This document shows positions 38,851 to 51,449 of a stretch of DNA of 64,000 bases, piece after piece (the stretch's first letter is position 1; every line of letters begins with the position of its first letter). The notes under the pieces are model-generated. The model searched no databases. It had not been told where the DNA came from and was given only the letters and a program-made list of their open reading frames with translations. Both the position numbers and the translations under genes were made by a program. The DNA is from Lithospermum erythrorhizon (taxonomy: Eukaryota > Streptophyta > Magnoliopsida > Boraginales > Boraginaceae): the NCBI GenBank assembly GCA_019722365.1, contig JADFUC010000543.1, positions 62,001 through 126,000 of the forward strand, given 5' to 3'.

Positions 38851-38856
38851 TGTTTG

Positions 38857-39520
38857 TGTAGAAAAGTAGCGTAATAAAATACATGACTTGAGCACAAAAG
38901 CGACGCAACAACCTCAACATTAAGGCGTTACTAGCTCCTTTAGACAAATTAAGCTCTGGAAGAGTAACAACAATGCCAGTGAACTTATTCTTTATTTGTT
39001 TAGTCAGCCTCCAGAGACCAGGGGGTAGTAGCAGTTGTAGAGGCATTTCTGCGGCCGTTTAGAGTTTTAGGTATGATTATGAGCATTTTAATTGTTTGAA
39101 AGGGTGCTAAATGCTTCTCTTAGTGAATGGCAAGGACTTGGTGGCGTTATATGGTGATGACAACACATTTATGACTTACATGTGGGTGCATATCATGACA
39201 CATCACATTTACATGTGAGTAGTTGTTTGTGCTATAAGATGAGAGTTAGATGTTCATTTCAACACTTAGAAAATTGAACATCTGATTTCATTTTTTACTC
39301 TACAACGTACTCGTACAAGTCAATCTTCTCTTCATTTCAAATAACTTTAACCTTGCGCCTCACGATACAACCTTTGTGAATAGACAAAAGTATTATATTT
39401 AGGAAAGTAGTGGTTTGTGATTGAGAGCTTATAATATTGTAGTTTAGTTTTTCTTGTTATCCAATATTGTGATAGACACACCTGTAATATTTGTTAGTAA
39501 TCATGTTATTTTTCTTCCAA
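38857..39520 (+). repeat. 5' LTR of the Copia element
   Basis: The LTR starts TGTAGAAAAGTAGC, paired with TGTAAAGAGAAAG of the 3' LTR. Shared blocks include GTAGTAGCAGT, TTAATTGTTTGAAAGGGTGC and CAAGTCAATCTTCTCTTCAT. Its end near TTTCTTCCA is set by loss of similarity. The two LTRs differ by many 1-10 nt gaps. Confidence 0.8.
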
Positions 39521-39599
39521 ATAAATACAATAACTTGTAATGGATGATATGATAAAAGGTCTTTGTAATTCACAGTCCAAGCGTGTTCAACAATGAAGA

Positions 39600-40190
39600 C
39601 AAGTTAGGCAAGTTCGATAGTTCGACTACTTGAGATGACAAGACGGATGAAGTGAATTTGACATCGTTGAATGTGTTTTACATTCTCTCAGATGATCTTC
39701 CACCAATTCCACCGTTAGACAGTGAAATGCAAGTGCAAAGAAACAGAGGTGGAGGCTTTGCAAGGAGAAAAGGAGTAGCCAGACGAGAATGACTGTGTAG
39801 ATGATATATTTTTAAACACTCTGGATTCGAAAGTTGTGACATCTATTCCTTACTACTAAAAGAGGTATGGAATGCTTTAAATGAAAAGTACAAGCATGTT
39901 AAGATTGGCACTGATAGATTCTTGGCCGTTAAGTATTTTGAGTTTAAATTTGATGAAAAGCTTGATGTGTTAGACCAAGTTAGAGACTTGGAAATCTTTG
40001 TTTCCCGCTTAAGAGCAATTGGTGTAGTGATTCCTCAGGCTATACAGATTGGAGCAATTCTTGCTAAACTCCCGACCTCTTGGAAGGGATATAGAAAGAA
40101 GATGCTTCGTTACAGGAAATCTTCTCTTTATGATGACTTCAGCAGTGGTTTACAAATTGGGTGTGAAAATCGCTTCCGAGAGATGTAGGC
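39600..40190 (+). pseudogene. Copia gag remnant
   Basis: Two in-frame pieces are readable. About 39865-40190 carries VWNALNEKYKHVKIGTDRFL, then KYFEFKFDEKLDVLDQVRDL and a GAILAKLPTSWKGYRKKMLR block. This matches gag of the Copia lineage related to Tork. The N-terminal part (39600-39780) is fragmentary and contains a stop. Farther on (40200-40740) zinc-knuckle and protease-like sequence is degraded, though MGNNVGRRSLEREAVDLEFI and VVIANVLHVS are still readable. Confidence 0.75.
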
Positions 40191-41119
40191 TCTTGATAGG
40201 CAGTTGGTAAAGTTCATTATGTTTCTCTTGGAGAAAATTTTGGGAATACTACTAACTTGAGGCCTCACAGGCAAAGAAAGGTGTTCCAAGTGAACAAAAG
40301 AAATCTTTCGGAATTGCTAAAAGTATCGTCTTTGTTTCCATTATGAAAAACTTGGGCATTCACGTAAGAAAGTCAGGTTTCACAATAAAAATCGTGGCAA
40401 CGAAGGTGTGAATTGAATGAATGCAACCAACATGTATAAACGATACTCAACAAGAAGGTATGTTCTTTATGGTGACTAAGATCGACATGGCTGACCGTGA
40501 AGATGAGTGAAGTTGAGGTGGTTGGATTTGATTGCTCTTATCCGTTGTTCAACAACAAGGAGATATTCAAGACACTCCAAAGTTAATTCACAGAAGGATT
40601 TCATGATGGGAAACAATGTTGGGCGAAGGTCCTTGGAAAGGGAAGCGGTGGACTTAGAGTTCATTTCTGGAAAAGTTGTCATTGCCAATGTCTTACATGT
40701 ATCTTAACTTTTGGAAAATTTAATTTCTACAAATTTATTATGTAAGAATGATTTGGGTGTACCTAAGTTAGATAAGTTGTAATGACAAAGAATGGGTATT
40801 CGTTGAAGAGAGATACTCCATTGATCGCATGTTTCCATTTGTATCAATAAAGTTAATATTTGTTTATTCGGCTATGTACCTTCACTTTTATATCTGAATT
40901 AGGACATATAAATTATAGTAGTTTAAATTTGTAATAAAGTATGATTCATATAAATGTGGCTCAATTTATGATAAATATTATAAAATTTGTATGAAACTTA
41001 AAAAATATCTAAAAAGCCATATAAGAAAGTTGAAAGAAGCACAAAACTTTTTAAAGGATTAATACATAGTGACATTTGTGAATTGAGATAGATTACTAAC
41101 TAAATTAGTAAATAATATT

Positions 41120-41330
41120 TTTATCATTTTTATAGATGACTATTCTAGATTCACTTATGTTTACTTGTTAAGGACTAAAAGTGAGGAATAACAAATTCCA
41201 AGACTTAATCATTAATGAAATCAAAAAGAATCTAAGATTAAAATGCTTAGAAGTGATAGAGGTGGTGAGTATTTTCCAAAGGAGTTTGATCAATTTTATG
41301 ATCAACATGGAATAATATATCAACATTGAC
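41120..41330 (+). pseudogene. Copia integrase core remnant
   Basis: FIDDYSRFTYVYLLRTKSEE (41129-41187) and MLRSDRGGEYFPKEFDQFYD (from 41242) are the conserved central parts of the retroviral-type integrase catalytic domain in Copia elements, including acidic catalytic residues. They are separated by stops and frame changes. Confidence 0.85.
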
Positions 41331-42869
41331 CCTCGTTCTCCGCAATAAAATAGATTGTAGAAAGGAAAAATAAATTAGTTGGTTGAGATGGTAAATCGTG
41401 TTGCTTTAAACTCCGGGTTAGAAAATGATTAATTGGGGTGAAGTCTTTCACTTGACTTATCACATCTAAATAGAATACATTCCAAAAGTTTAAGACTTAC
41501 TCATGAGCTTTGAAATGGAAGGAAACTGACATTTAATTATTTCAAAGTGTGGGGGTGCATGCATATTACAGATGTATATTCGGTAAAAGCATTCTGGGAA
41601 TAAGAAGCATTTTTTGTTGGATATGCTTCAAATTCAAGCTGAGAAAGAAGAATGGAAAATGTGGGGTAAAAAGAAGCGAAAATGAGTGAATCAGTGAGCC
41701 TAGGCGTAGTCAAAACAGCAATGTTGAAAAAATACTTGAGTTTGATTTTGTTTCTCAGTTCTATTATCTTCTTGGTAGAAGGTGATGGAGATCGAGTTTA
41801 TAAAACTCGTATGTTCTTGAGTTGATCGAGAAAGTTACTAAAGTACTTATAAAAACTGTAACGTCTGGTCCCCATTTTTTTAGGCGATGATAGAGATAAT
41901 TCTTCATGTCAAATAGTACTTGGAATTTAGTTGATTTGCCTGGGTTCTAAACATTGGTTAAAATGGGTGTATAGCACCAATGTTGATTTCCTCTTATAAA
42001 GGCGAGATTAGTTTGCCAAAGGGTTCGCAAAGAAAGTGACTACTTTCATACTTATATTTTGTTGCTGGGATCTGTCCAATAAGGATGCTATTTTTCCTTA
42101 ACATCTTTATCGACTTGTTTGTATATCAAATGGATGTAAAAGCTGCATTATCAATGATGATTTGATGACTAAGAAAGTCTATATGAAACAGCTTTGAGGA
42201 ATTTATACTCAGTTATGAAAAGAAAGAGATGTGCAAACTTTGAGTCCTTATATGGACTTAGGCTCCCAAGCAATGACAGAAAATTTGATGATATAATACT
42301 TCAAAATGGCTTTAAGCACTTAATAGTGTTGGCAGTGTGTATTACAAATCAAATGGTGGTTGTATGATTATCTCTTATATTTGATGGCACTTATCTTTAA
42401 TAACAAACGAAAGGCATAGAAGCCTTTTAAGAAATATCTCGGCTTCAAAGTTTCAAATAAGAAAATTTAAATAAGGTGAGTGCGATTCTTGAGATTAAGG
42501 TAAAGAAGGCATTTCGAATGGGTTTCTACAGAAATCCAAGCTCATTCACATCAATAAGATGATTGACAAGTTCAATTATCACCAAGATTGGTAGATAATA
42601 AATACACCGTTTGGATTCGAATGTAAAAGCAAAGTGAATGGTGACCGTTGCCCAATTAAGCTATGCTAAAAAAAGTAATAAGGAGTCTAATATATGCAAC
42701 ACGTTACTGGAGCGAGAGAATATAGCATATACGATTGAATAAGTTGTCAAGATACACTAATTGTCAAGTGAAGAACATTGGAAGGCTATAGAAGAGTGCT
42801 TGGTTATCTCAGCAGTGAAGCCCTTAGCCTGGTATATAGTGATGACTTTCCGATAGTAGAAGGATCTTT

Positions 42870-43079
42870 GTGGAGTTGGTTAACTCTAAAAAGATGATTG
42901 TAAAGCTATCTCCGGATGGATCTTTAATGGAGTGTGATGCGATTAGTTGGGCTTGTAAAACAAGCTTGCAGCATTCTACCGTGGAATCCAAAGTTTATAG
43001 CTCTTTAATGCGGCATGCAAATAGAGTAGAATGGTTAAGGGAATTCTATGTGAATATAAGTTGTGGCCACAACCTATGA
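42870..43079 (+). pseudogene. Copia RNase H remnant
   Basis: The frame includes DAISWACKTSLQHSTVESKV followed by RVEWLREFYVNI, matching the C-terminal RNase H region of Copia polyproteins. It ends about 350 bp before the 3' LTR, as expected. The reverse transcriptase region upstream (41700-42860) is too decayed to delimit. Confidence 0.75.
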
Positions 43080-43427
43080 TAGGTTGTCTTGTAAACATAG
43101 AAGTGGGCCGCCTTTGTAAACATAGAAATTGGGTTGCTTGATTAGTAGGGGAATTATACAGCTATAAATGTTTACTAACTTGTAGGTGTGCGTAGGGCCT
43201 TTAACGGTGCATTCAAAAGATTGTTTGATGAAGACTATAGCAGTATTAAATTGTCTTGACATTTTAAATCCCGACATTTAAGTCAAATACTTGACTCTCT
43301 AAGATGCATTCTACTTAGGTTGAAGATTTGGAAATGTTTACACTGTAACAATAGGTCAATGTCTTTGCATCCCGTGATTATACTTTATACATCATGAGGA
43401 GATAGCATTACGCAACTTGTGGGGGAT

Positions 43428-44170
43428 TGTAAAGAGAAAGAAGTTGTGTAATAAGTATGAGTTGAAACACAAATAACACGAAGCGGCCTTAACGCCGGCC
43501 ACCGTTGAAGCGAACACTGAGCCCCGTTCTTGGCTAATTTTGTTCGAGAGAAATTCGGCTTTGAAAAATGCTAAATAGCGGATACGGCGATAATTTGCCC
43601 GGTGAGTCCGTTCTTTGCTGACCGTTTGGTCCATATCGGGCCTTGACGGGGTAGTAGCAGTGCGGAGGCCATTGCCTGACCCAACAGGTTTCGGTATCAA
43701 CTTACGAGCGTTTTTAATTGTTTGAAAGGGTGCTTGTCACCTTTTCATGGATAACACCCAGGACTTATAGGTAGCATTATATGGTGATGGCTTAACCACA
43801 TTTATGCTTCACGAAATGTGGAGATTGCATATCCATCACTGACACGTCCACATTTTACATGTGAGAAAGTTGTTTGTGCTATAAGATGAGAGTTAGATGT
43901 TCATTTCAACACTTAGAAAATTATGAACATTACAATTTTGATTTTACTCTAACATACTCATACAAGTCAATCTTCTCTTCATTCAAACCAACTTTAGCAC
44001 TTGTCTTATGCGCTGATACAATATTTGTGAATAGACAAGAGTATTATATTTAGGGAAAGCATTGGTTTGTGATTGAGGCTTGTAATATTATAGTTTAGTT
44101 TTCTTGTTATCAATATTGTAATAGACTTTGTAATAATTTGTTCTAGTGAAGATAGTGTTATTTCTTCAAT
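43428..44170 (+). repeat. 3' LTR of the Copia element
   Basis: The LTR starts TGTAAAGAG directly after the polypurine tract and ends near TTTCTTCAA by comparison with the 5' LTR. It is about 80 bp longer than the 5' copy. The extra length is mainly in the first 250 bp, where the 5' copy has gaps. Confidence 0.8.
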
Positions 44171-46329
44171 TTGTGGTGGGACTTCTAAGAAAGAATTTTG
44201 TTTTCTTGAGCATATTTGCATAATTACTTGGCGTCTTAAAGTTACATGGTTTGAAATTGAGTGGTAAGCCGGTTCGGAGAAATTTATTCAAAGCAGGAAT
44301 ATAAGATGATACAATTAATTTTTTTCTAAACTGCAGAAATAATTTATTTAACAGTTTAATTTATTTTAACCCCAAATTCTAAGTATTACGGAGTATATCA
44401 TTTAAGCAAATTATCTAAAATTTATACATAAAGAGTGAAAGCTTAGCGAGACTCGCTGTCAAAATATACTTTCGACTATAACTATCGCGTTGGATGATTA
44501 CTTGCACTCCGTTCCCTCGTCCCATGATCCCACTAGCATTAAAGCGAAACAAAACAAAACCCTTCCCTCTTCATCCTGCGTAATGAAGAAGAAGCTATGC
44601 TAATTATTATCACCCTTTCAATCGGCATCAAAAATCTCCAAAAATTTGACCTAAATTTTTGCAAAATAAAACTAATAGTAAGAGAGGATGGGGAAAAGAC
44701 GTATCATAAGCATTCCCAAAAATTTACTTTAAGCATCCTAAAAATTTGACTAAATTTCGCAAATCTGACTAATGGTATGAGAGGGATGGGGAAAAGAAAT
44801 TCGAGTGTAAACTCTTGATTCCGGTTCCTTGAACCCAAGTAAATGACGGGTGCAAACCTGTGTATGATTTGTTAAATGCACAATAACTATGTTTCCATAT
44901 AATAGTCCATATAACCATTGAAATCCCTCTGCATATCTCAAATTTAAAGATATAATGAATTTATTAGATTTGCCAGTTTTACATTGTAATTTGTTAATCT
45001 ATTTCTATGTATATTTTTTGAGATTGTCGTATATTATATGCTTTAAAAATAAGCTTTGAATTTATTGATGTCTTAAAATTCTATTACCGATTCGTTAATT
45101 AGTTTTCCTATATGTTCTTTTGGAATTAAAATGTTGGATTGAATTCTAGCATTTGATGCTGTGTTGTATCATTTTTTTCAATTGCTAATGTCGCCGTTAT
45201 CTTTGAATTAGTTGATTGTTAATAATAAATATCATATTAATTTCATTTAATTCTTTATTAAATTTAAGTTATAAGTTAATTATGTCATCCTTTATTACAT
45301 TTATTTTTGTTATTCTTGTTGACTCTAAAAACCTAAACCATTTATAATGCCGAATTATTTAGTAAATAATGGTATTACTTACTAATGAATATACGATACA
45401 TAGATATCATAAAATCATTATGATTCTTGAATTGAAATAGCCCGTGTATTAATAACATTAAATATTATTTTCAATGAAATTACAGAAGAGCCTATATCGA
45501 TATGATTAGACACGCATTAAATGCAAAGCTAATTACTTTAGGGGTATTTCAATAATTTGAAATGGCGAAAATTAAGTAGCACACTAATGTTAACAGTATA
45601 CTACCAGTATACTAACTTAAATGCAATATTAGAAAAAAGCAAACCTTAAGCCACAAAAAAGTGAAAGTATGGCTTTAATTTGTAAATTTGTACCAAGTAT
45701 AACAAGCATTCTAGTTTTGTGCTTTGTTGAAGCCCATGAATTCACGATATGGCGTTACGTATTTAATCGTTAACAAGCGCTTTTGTATGATGCATATTTA
45801 ACATATATAAGTAGTTCTCTTTCATAAGTTGTGTCTTTGAGACTATAATTATTTTAACATATATGAAAGTAGTTTCCTCTTTCATGGGATTTAATAATCT
45901 TTGAGGGCCTATAATTATCTTATTAATAGTGAAAGATACTTCAAAGTATAATTAATGAACTTAATTTGTAACCATGATTTTGTGGCACTTAAGATTTATA
46001 GCCTTAAGATTGATAACCATGATTTGTAGTCTAAAATAACATTAAGCTCATCACCTATAGCGTCTGAGCAAATGTTCATTAGTTACCTTTGTTTTTTACT
46101 GCTTTGTTTATAACCGTCATTTGTAGAATCTAAAGTAACATTAAGCTGAGAACCTATAAAGGTACAAACTTAAATATTTATTACTTATCTTTGTTTCATG
46201 CTCTTGTTATACAACCTTTTGAAGTGTTATAATACTTGAAAAATAACCCGTTCGCGTTTTTAAAAAAAAAAGAATTAAAATTTTTCGGTGGTGGGACGGA
46301 GATAGTATAAATAATTCGATTAATGTATT
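44171..46329. repeat. AT-rich intergenic with two local tandem duplications
   Basis: A duplicated unit of about 60 bp (TTTAACATATAT..TAGTT..CTCTTTCAT) lies at 45797-45852 and 45853-45920. A second duplicated unit of about 97 bp (ATTTGTAG.CTAAA.TAACATTAAGCT) lies at 46015-46062 and 46112-46162. No gene is recognised. Confidence 0.6.
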
Positions 46330-47754
46330 AGTAAATTGTTGAGGCAATTATGTTATAATTTAGTAGTAATAGCCGGGGACAATTAGGGTTAAGTTAGATC
46401 GTTAAATGGATTCGATAACTCGATTCGGTTGAAAAGCAGTATGTGAAACTCTGTCGCGGTTTTGAGCTTGAGTGTTAAGTCGTCTTATCATATCTTTATT
46501 CACACAAAATATCTGGAAATCATCCACTCCATTTTGGGAAGCTTTGGCGAGACCTTCCGCAGGCAGACAGAATTTTCTATTCGTTTTAACCAACTTTGTT
46601 TGCGTATAAAGATCCTCGAATTGTTTGTTAAGGTTTTCCAGCGTCTTCCCCTACGATTTTGAGGTAAGAAAATAAGCGTTTTGGTTGATTTTTCTTAGTT
46701 GACTTTTGGTTGACTTTTTATAATTCAATTTATGATGGATCTTGGTTTGTTACATGGGTTCTATGTGCATTATATAAGTAGATGGATCGTGACTTAGAGG
46801 TCGTTTGAGGATGTTATGGTCGAGTTGACTTTTCTAGGTTTAGGTTGACTTTTTGGGTTAATATTTTATAAGAATTTAAATGTGTAGGGGAGTTTAGTGA
46901 GACCTTATTGTAGTGTTGTGATATTAGAGATGGTGATTTAAAATTGATTCAAGGGAGTTAGGTTGAAAGTGTTATTTCCAAGTTGGAACAACAATAGATA
47001 TTTTGGGTATATGTTGTTAATTATGGACTTGAGGGTTAATTAGAGATGACTTATAAGTTGATTTGAAATATTAAAGTAATAAAGGTGCGGAATTCTAGCG
47101 GGGAGATCGGTGGGTTGTGTCCAGTGGATTATTTATTCGTTGTTTTATCCGTCATTTTAGGCTGTTTAAAATAGTTCCACTAGAGTTGGTGGCGATGTCA
47201 GCACCTAGAATGCAGGTATTGTAGTAGGTTTTGATTATAACTACGGGTGTTTTGTTGGCGTTGATCGTCTTCAGGGGGCGGTGCCGTGATTGTGTCCATG
47301 AGTTTTTGTGGTAGCTGGCGAGGAGGCAATTACTTATCTCATGGGTGTTACTTAACGTGCTTACTTTAAATTGTGTGAACATGTTATTGTGAGTACGATT
47401 ATGTGAGAATGATGTCACGTATCATTGTGTTATGATTATGTGAATGACCTTATATAATTGTATGATTATGTGATTCATTTGTGTGAGCAACGATATGATT
47501 ATGTGATTATATGCAGTAGCCTTTGTTATATTCTAATGGCCTTGTCGGCACTTATGTATTTACTGTGGCCTTGTCGTGATTGTGTGACTTCTGATTGTGA
47601 GATGTTTTAGTGTGTTTACATTGTTTGGGGTAGACTAGTTGGTTATTGAGAGGTGATGGTTAGAGTTATGTATGACTTGAGGTGACTTGAGTATCAATTT
47701 GACCACATGTTGGGATGATTAGGGGTTAGGTAATGCTCCTTCCTTGCGGAGGAT

Positions 47755-48010
47755 ATGTGGCCATTATTGGCCTTATCTTCTGTTATAAGGCGGTATGACT
47801 CTTTTGATTACTGGTAATGCGTTGTCGTTGTGGCCTGCGATATAGGTATCACGGTTTGGCCTTATACGGTAGAGCGGTATAGTCTTTATGGTCACTTGGC
47901 ATTGTGCGTTGTCGGTGTGACCCTCTGCGGTATAGGCATGCGGTTTGGCCTTATACTTCGGTATAAAGCGGTGTTTGATAACGGTTGATCCCGTTCATAG
48001 CGGTGGAAGC
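47755..48010 (+). repeat. Hairpin-forming repeats inside LTR-like block 1
   Basis: Several copies of GGCCTTATACTTCGGTATAA-type sequence occur, each able to fold on itself around TTCG/CGG, separated by GCGGTATGACT and CATTGTGCGTTGTCGGTGTG words. The same kind of array lies in block 2 at about 53040-53460 with more copies. Confidence 0.65.
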
Positions 48011-48212
48011 CCAGTTGAGTATATGCGCATTAGGGGTTGAGCATATTTGTGGAGATATGAGATAGAAGTGATAGTAGAGTTATAGTCGTTATTGAGTCTA
48101 CATGATCTTGTGCAGGTGTTTGTGTGCCTTATTGAGACCTTCTATTATATCTTGACATGTTATGCAGGACGCTTCTTTGGAATCAGTTAGCCTGACTTTA
48201 TTAGGGTAGTCT

Positions 48213-48214
<2 letters not shown>

Positions 48215-48250
<36 letters not shown>
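48215..48250. repeat. AT dinucleotide microsatellite
   Basis: An (AT)18 run in LTR-like block 1, followed by a shorter run at about 48257-48269. A further set of AT runs lies at about 48914-48972, just outside the block. Confidence 0.97.
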
Positions 48251-48253
<3 letters not shown>

Positions 48254-49289
48254 TTAATATATATATATACGTATTTTGTTCATGTTGGGCTATTATAATA
48301 TTGTGCATGCCGTTACGTATGGTAAGTTCACTCACATTGTTAAGTGTTCACTGAGCAGAACTGCCTTACCCGTATAGGCGGCATTTTCATTTGTGCCGAA
48401 TTCGACGGACGGCTAGATCGAGGAGAAATTTGTTGGAGAGTTTATTCAGGTAGCTAGGTGAGCGTCGAATTGGCGAGATCACAAAGTGCGAGTTTGATGT
48501 GTTGTCAAGCTTGTTTTTTTATTGTTGTACTTTGTTTTCAAGCTTTAGCCGTGATTATTTTGTATTACGAATGGGTGTTATTCTCTTTGGCAACATTGGC
48601 ATTCTTGTCTTTCGGGTTATGTTGCTATATATATAGGAGTTGGTTGGTTAGATATCACCCGATGGATTGTAAATTTTAAAGCATTATTATTTTGAGAATA
48701 TTAATGAAAAAATGAATTTTTTAGATGAAGCTTGAGTAGTTTTTAAAGCCCAATTAAATCCATCGGTTTTGGTGACTCACAGTATTCCGGATTATAATGA
48801 TTCTCACTACCGAAGCCGACTGGTAGTCGTTACATTATATCTTGATGTTTATGTGCTTATATAAGTAAATAACTACTATATTTTCATGTGTGGAATCTCT
48901 GAGAAAATATAAGATATATATATATATATATATATATAGAGATAGAAATGAGAGAAATATATATATATATATAAAAGAGAGAAATAAAATATATAATGTA
49001 TACACATATAACTAAAGTCTCTTAATCTATGTTTCATAAGCTGCTATATATATGTAATCTATCTATAGTATTAAATTTTTAACCTATACCTCGATAGTGT
49101 AAAATTTAAAGAGGAATATATATGCGTTGTCATACCGTATTATGGATAAAGATCGTAAAAGAGAATGTTATAAATGTTATTATGCGGAATCCAGCATGTT
49201 TAAACAAACCTAACATTTAATTTTAGATATACATCATAAAAAGTACAACATCTTAAAAAAATCTAAATCTTTAGAAAGCAATTTTAAGT

Positions 49290-50955
49290 TTAAAATTCAT
49301 CATTTACAATCAAAACAACCGATGGATTCATGCCGTTTGATGACCAACGATTCTTTCTCCCACATTTGTTGGATGGACCAAGCAACTACGGTTGGCTTCG
49401 TTCGGTCGAATAGTTTTCTTTACCGAACTTGATTTTCTGTATTATTCCAATGACTTACCAACTTCAAGTCTTACTCGGAATATCATGTTTGAATTCATCA
49501 TTTTAAATCCTTGTTTAGTGCATTAACTTGAGCTCTCGAAGTGATTAATCTACCGTGATGGCGATCCTCTTTAGTACTACTTAGTCACTTTCATTTCGGT
49601 CTTCAATTTATTTCTTTGACACCCAACTTTCATGCATCACGGTAACCTCCGTCCATTTGGTGTATAAGAATTTATAATTCTCAATCACCTCTTCATCCTT
49701 CATATCTTCTTGTCCTGTTTGTTGTCATCCACCCGATGTCATTAACGGGTTGGTTCAAGCAGCTCACATAAAAAGTCCTGAAGTTATTAACGATCCATGC
49801 TGTCGACTTCCATTTCTTCATCGCTCGAGGTTTGAAGAGTAGTTCTTCGTTGCTTCTTGGGGAATTAGGTTGGACCTCACTGGCCAGATAATGTCCAAAA
49901 CCTTCCCGCATTACTGATGCATTGAATACCTTTTTGGTCTTTGATGACCTTTATCGTTAATTCTTGCTTAAATTGACCTTTCCACCTATTGTTGTCTTTG
50001 TTAGTCATGGATGGGTGACAACTCATTGGCGATTTCTTGTTAAATCGTTTGAGGGTTTTCTTGAAATTCTTAGCAAGCATATTTATGGTTTCCCCAATTC
50101 TTCTTCATTGCCATCACAGTTACAGCACCCAAGGTAACTCCTTTTCTTGCTAGATTACTCGCCGTTAAGGGACATCTAGAATGTAGCTAAATTACCAATC
50201 AATTCGTCCGGATTCGTAGTAGTCATATCTGAGCTTAGCTTCAATGAGTAAGATTTACCTTGAGCAAACCTTTTGAAGCGAGGTTCTTGTACTTTCCTCA
50301 ATAATTTTTCATTACAAATAGGTTCACACTGAAAACATTTCAATTGTACATATCGCTAAATGTGTTGTTGTCATTTGTTGTAGATTACCGTCTTAAATCC
50401 ATTTTTAGTCTTCAAATGCTTGTTGTTAGCATTTGGGTCTCGACATCCATACCTTTAAAGTTCCTTCATATGCGGGTTTGCAAGTGTCATGGGTTTTGCG
50501 CGACCATTGTGTTTGCTCGGCAAAACGCGTTGAGATCTACAACGTGAAGATAGCGTTATTGGCACTTGTCATTTGTAAAACTTCTATTCTTCCTTGATCC
50601 ACTCTGTCTTACGGCTTTACCATCACACATCGTTGTCGGTGATAGTTAGTGTAATTAAATCCAACAGCATTGATACCGTTCTCGCGTCTTAGGTGTCCAT
50701 GGATTTAAGGAATCTGCGGTCATCTGGCTTCCATTGAGCATAGTTAGTTTCCATGAGAACTTCGGTAATGAGCATCGCTACAAAACCTTCCATTCCTGAA
50801 AAGATTACGCGATCTACCGGCTCAGCATGCGTTAAATTGCCCATTTCGTGCGATTGAAAAGTGTAATCTATGCGCACGTGCACGGTTGTCGTCTGGCTGT
50901 CAGCAACTATGAGGCGACTTGAGCTAAAATGTAAGCTGCTCAAATGTAAAGACAC
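49290..50955 (-). pseudogene. Ty1/Copia gag remnant (Sirevirus-like)
   Basis: The minus strand reads METNYAQWKPDDRRFLKSMD (about 50760-50695), the start of a Copia gag. It continues with LAKNFKKTLKRFNKKSP (from 50080) and a CCHC zinc-knuckle area, GIQC.. then GFGHYLASE (about 49945-49880), broken by frame changes. It ends with DEEVIENYKFLYTKWTEVTV (about 49700-49640), like the extended gag C-terminus of Sirevirus-type Copia elements. Several frameshifts and stops are present. No integrase or reverse transcriptase follows before LTR-like block 1. The gag lies opposite to the reading used for the flanking LTR-like blocks. Confidence 0.65.
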
Positions 50956-51449
50956 GGCGATGCAGTAGCAGGTTGTCTGGCGTACTGCGTGCGGGGGCAG
51001 GCACGCTTCAATGAAGGATTCAGCTATGATAGAAATTACAAATAAGGACTTATGCGAATACTCCCCAGATTTCTTCTGCGCTACTATTTATCTATGCGGA
51101 TGTATGAAGTCGAGCTCCCACATTTCGATAGACTGTCCCCCATCGCTCATCACATGGTATGTGTCGGCTGCGTGAATAGTCACTATAGCGGGTGTAAGTA
51201 GCGAAGTGTTAACAACGGTGTACAATCTAAAGGTGTTTATAGAACACTCCGTGCATTAACCTAAAAAATAAGAAAATAAAACTCTCAAAAGCTCGTTTGC
51301 GCTTATAGCTAATCACATCTCTCTTATTTAGGTTTTATTCTGGAGTGCAGATTTAGAGGCCTTTACTATAGTGTAGGCACACACAAGTTTATGGCAAGAT
51401 TACCATAAGCAAAGCATCTTGTAAATATATTAAATGCAACACAATAACC

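Larger units (their letters stand above)
38857..44170 (+). mobile_element. Decayed Ty1/Copia retrotransposon with both LTRs
   Basis: Two direct repeats flank a broken gag-pol. The 5' LTR (about 38857-39520) and the 3' LTR (about 43428-44170) share long identical stretches such as GTGCTATAAGATGAGAGTTA, but differ by many small indels. A purine-rich GTGGGGGATTG tract lies directly before the 3' LTR at 43418-43427, as expected of a polypurine tract. Internal order is gag, zinc knuckle/protease area, integrase, reverse transcriptase (poorly readable) and RNase H, the Copia order. All reading frames are interrupted. Confidence 0.85.
46330..48831 (+). mobile_element. Long LTR-like block 1 (Ty3/Gypsy-type)
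   Basis: The block shares its layout and many words with the block at 51450-54225: a leader ending GAGGTAAGAAA, GTTGACTTTTGGTTGACTT, GGGTTGTGTC, CATGTTATTGTGA repeats, GGCCTTGTCGGC, GGTATAAGGCGGTATGAC hairpins, GGAAGCCCAGTTGAGTATAT and a TTTGGTGACTCAC end. It ends GTAGTCGTTACA at 48831. By eye the two blocks are about 75-80% alike with many indels. The start is approximate. Confidence 0.6.

Noticed and set aside
50640..50690. Possible primer-binding site (complement of GATACC) near 50670
   Set aside because: It lies inside the gag reading region, so it cannot be the primer-binding site of that element.
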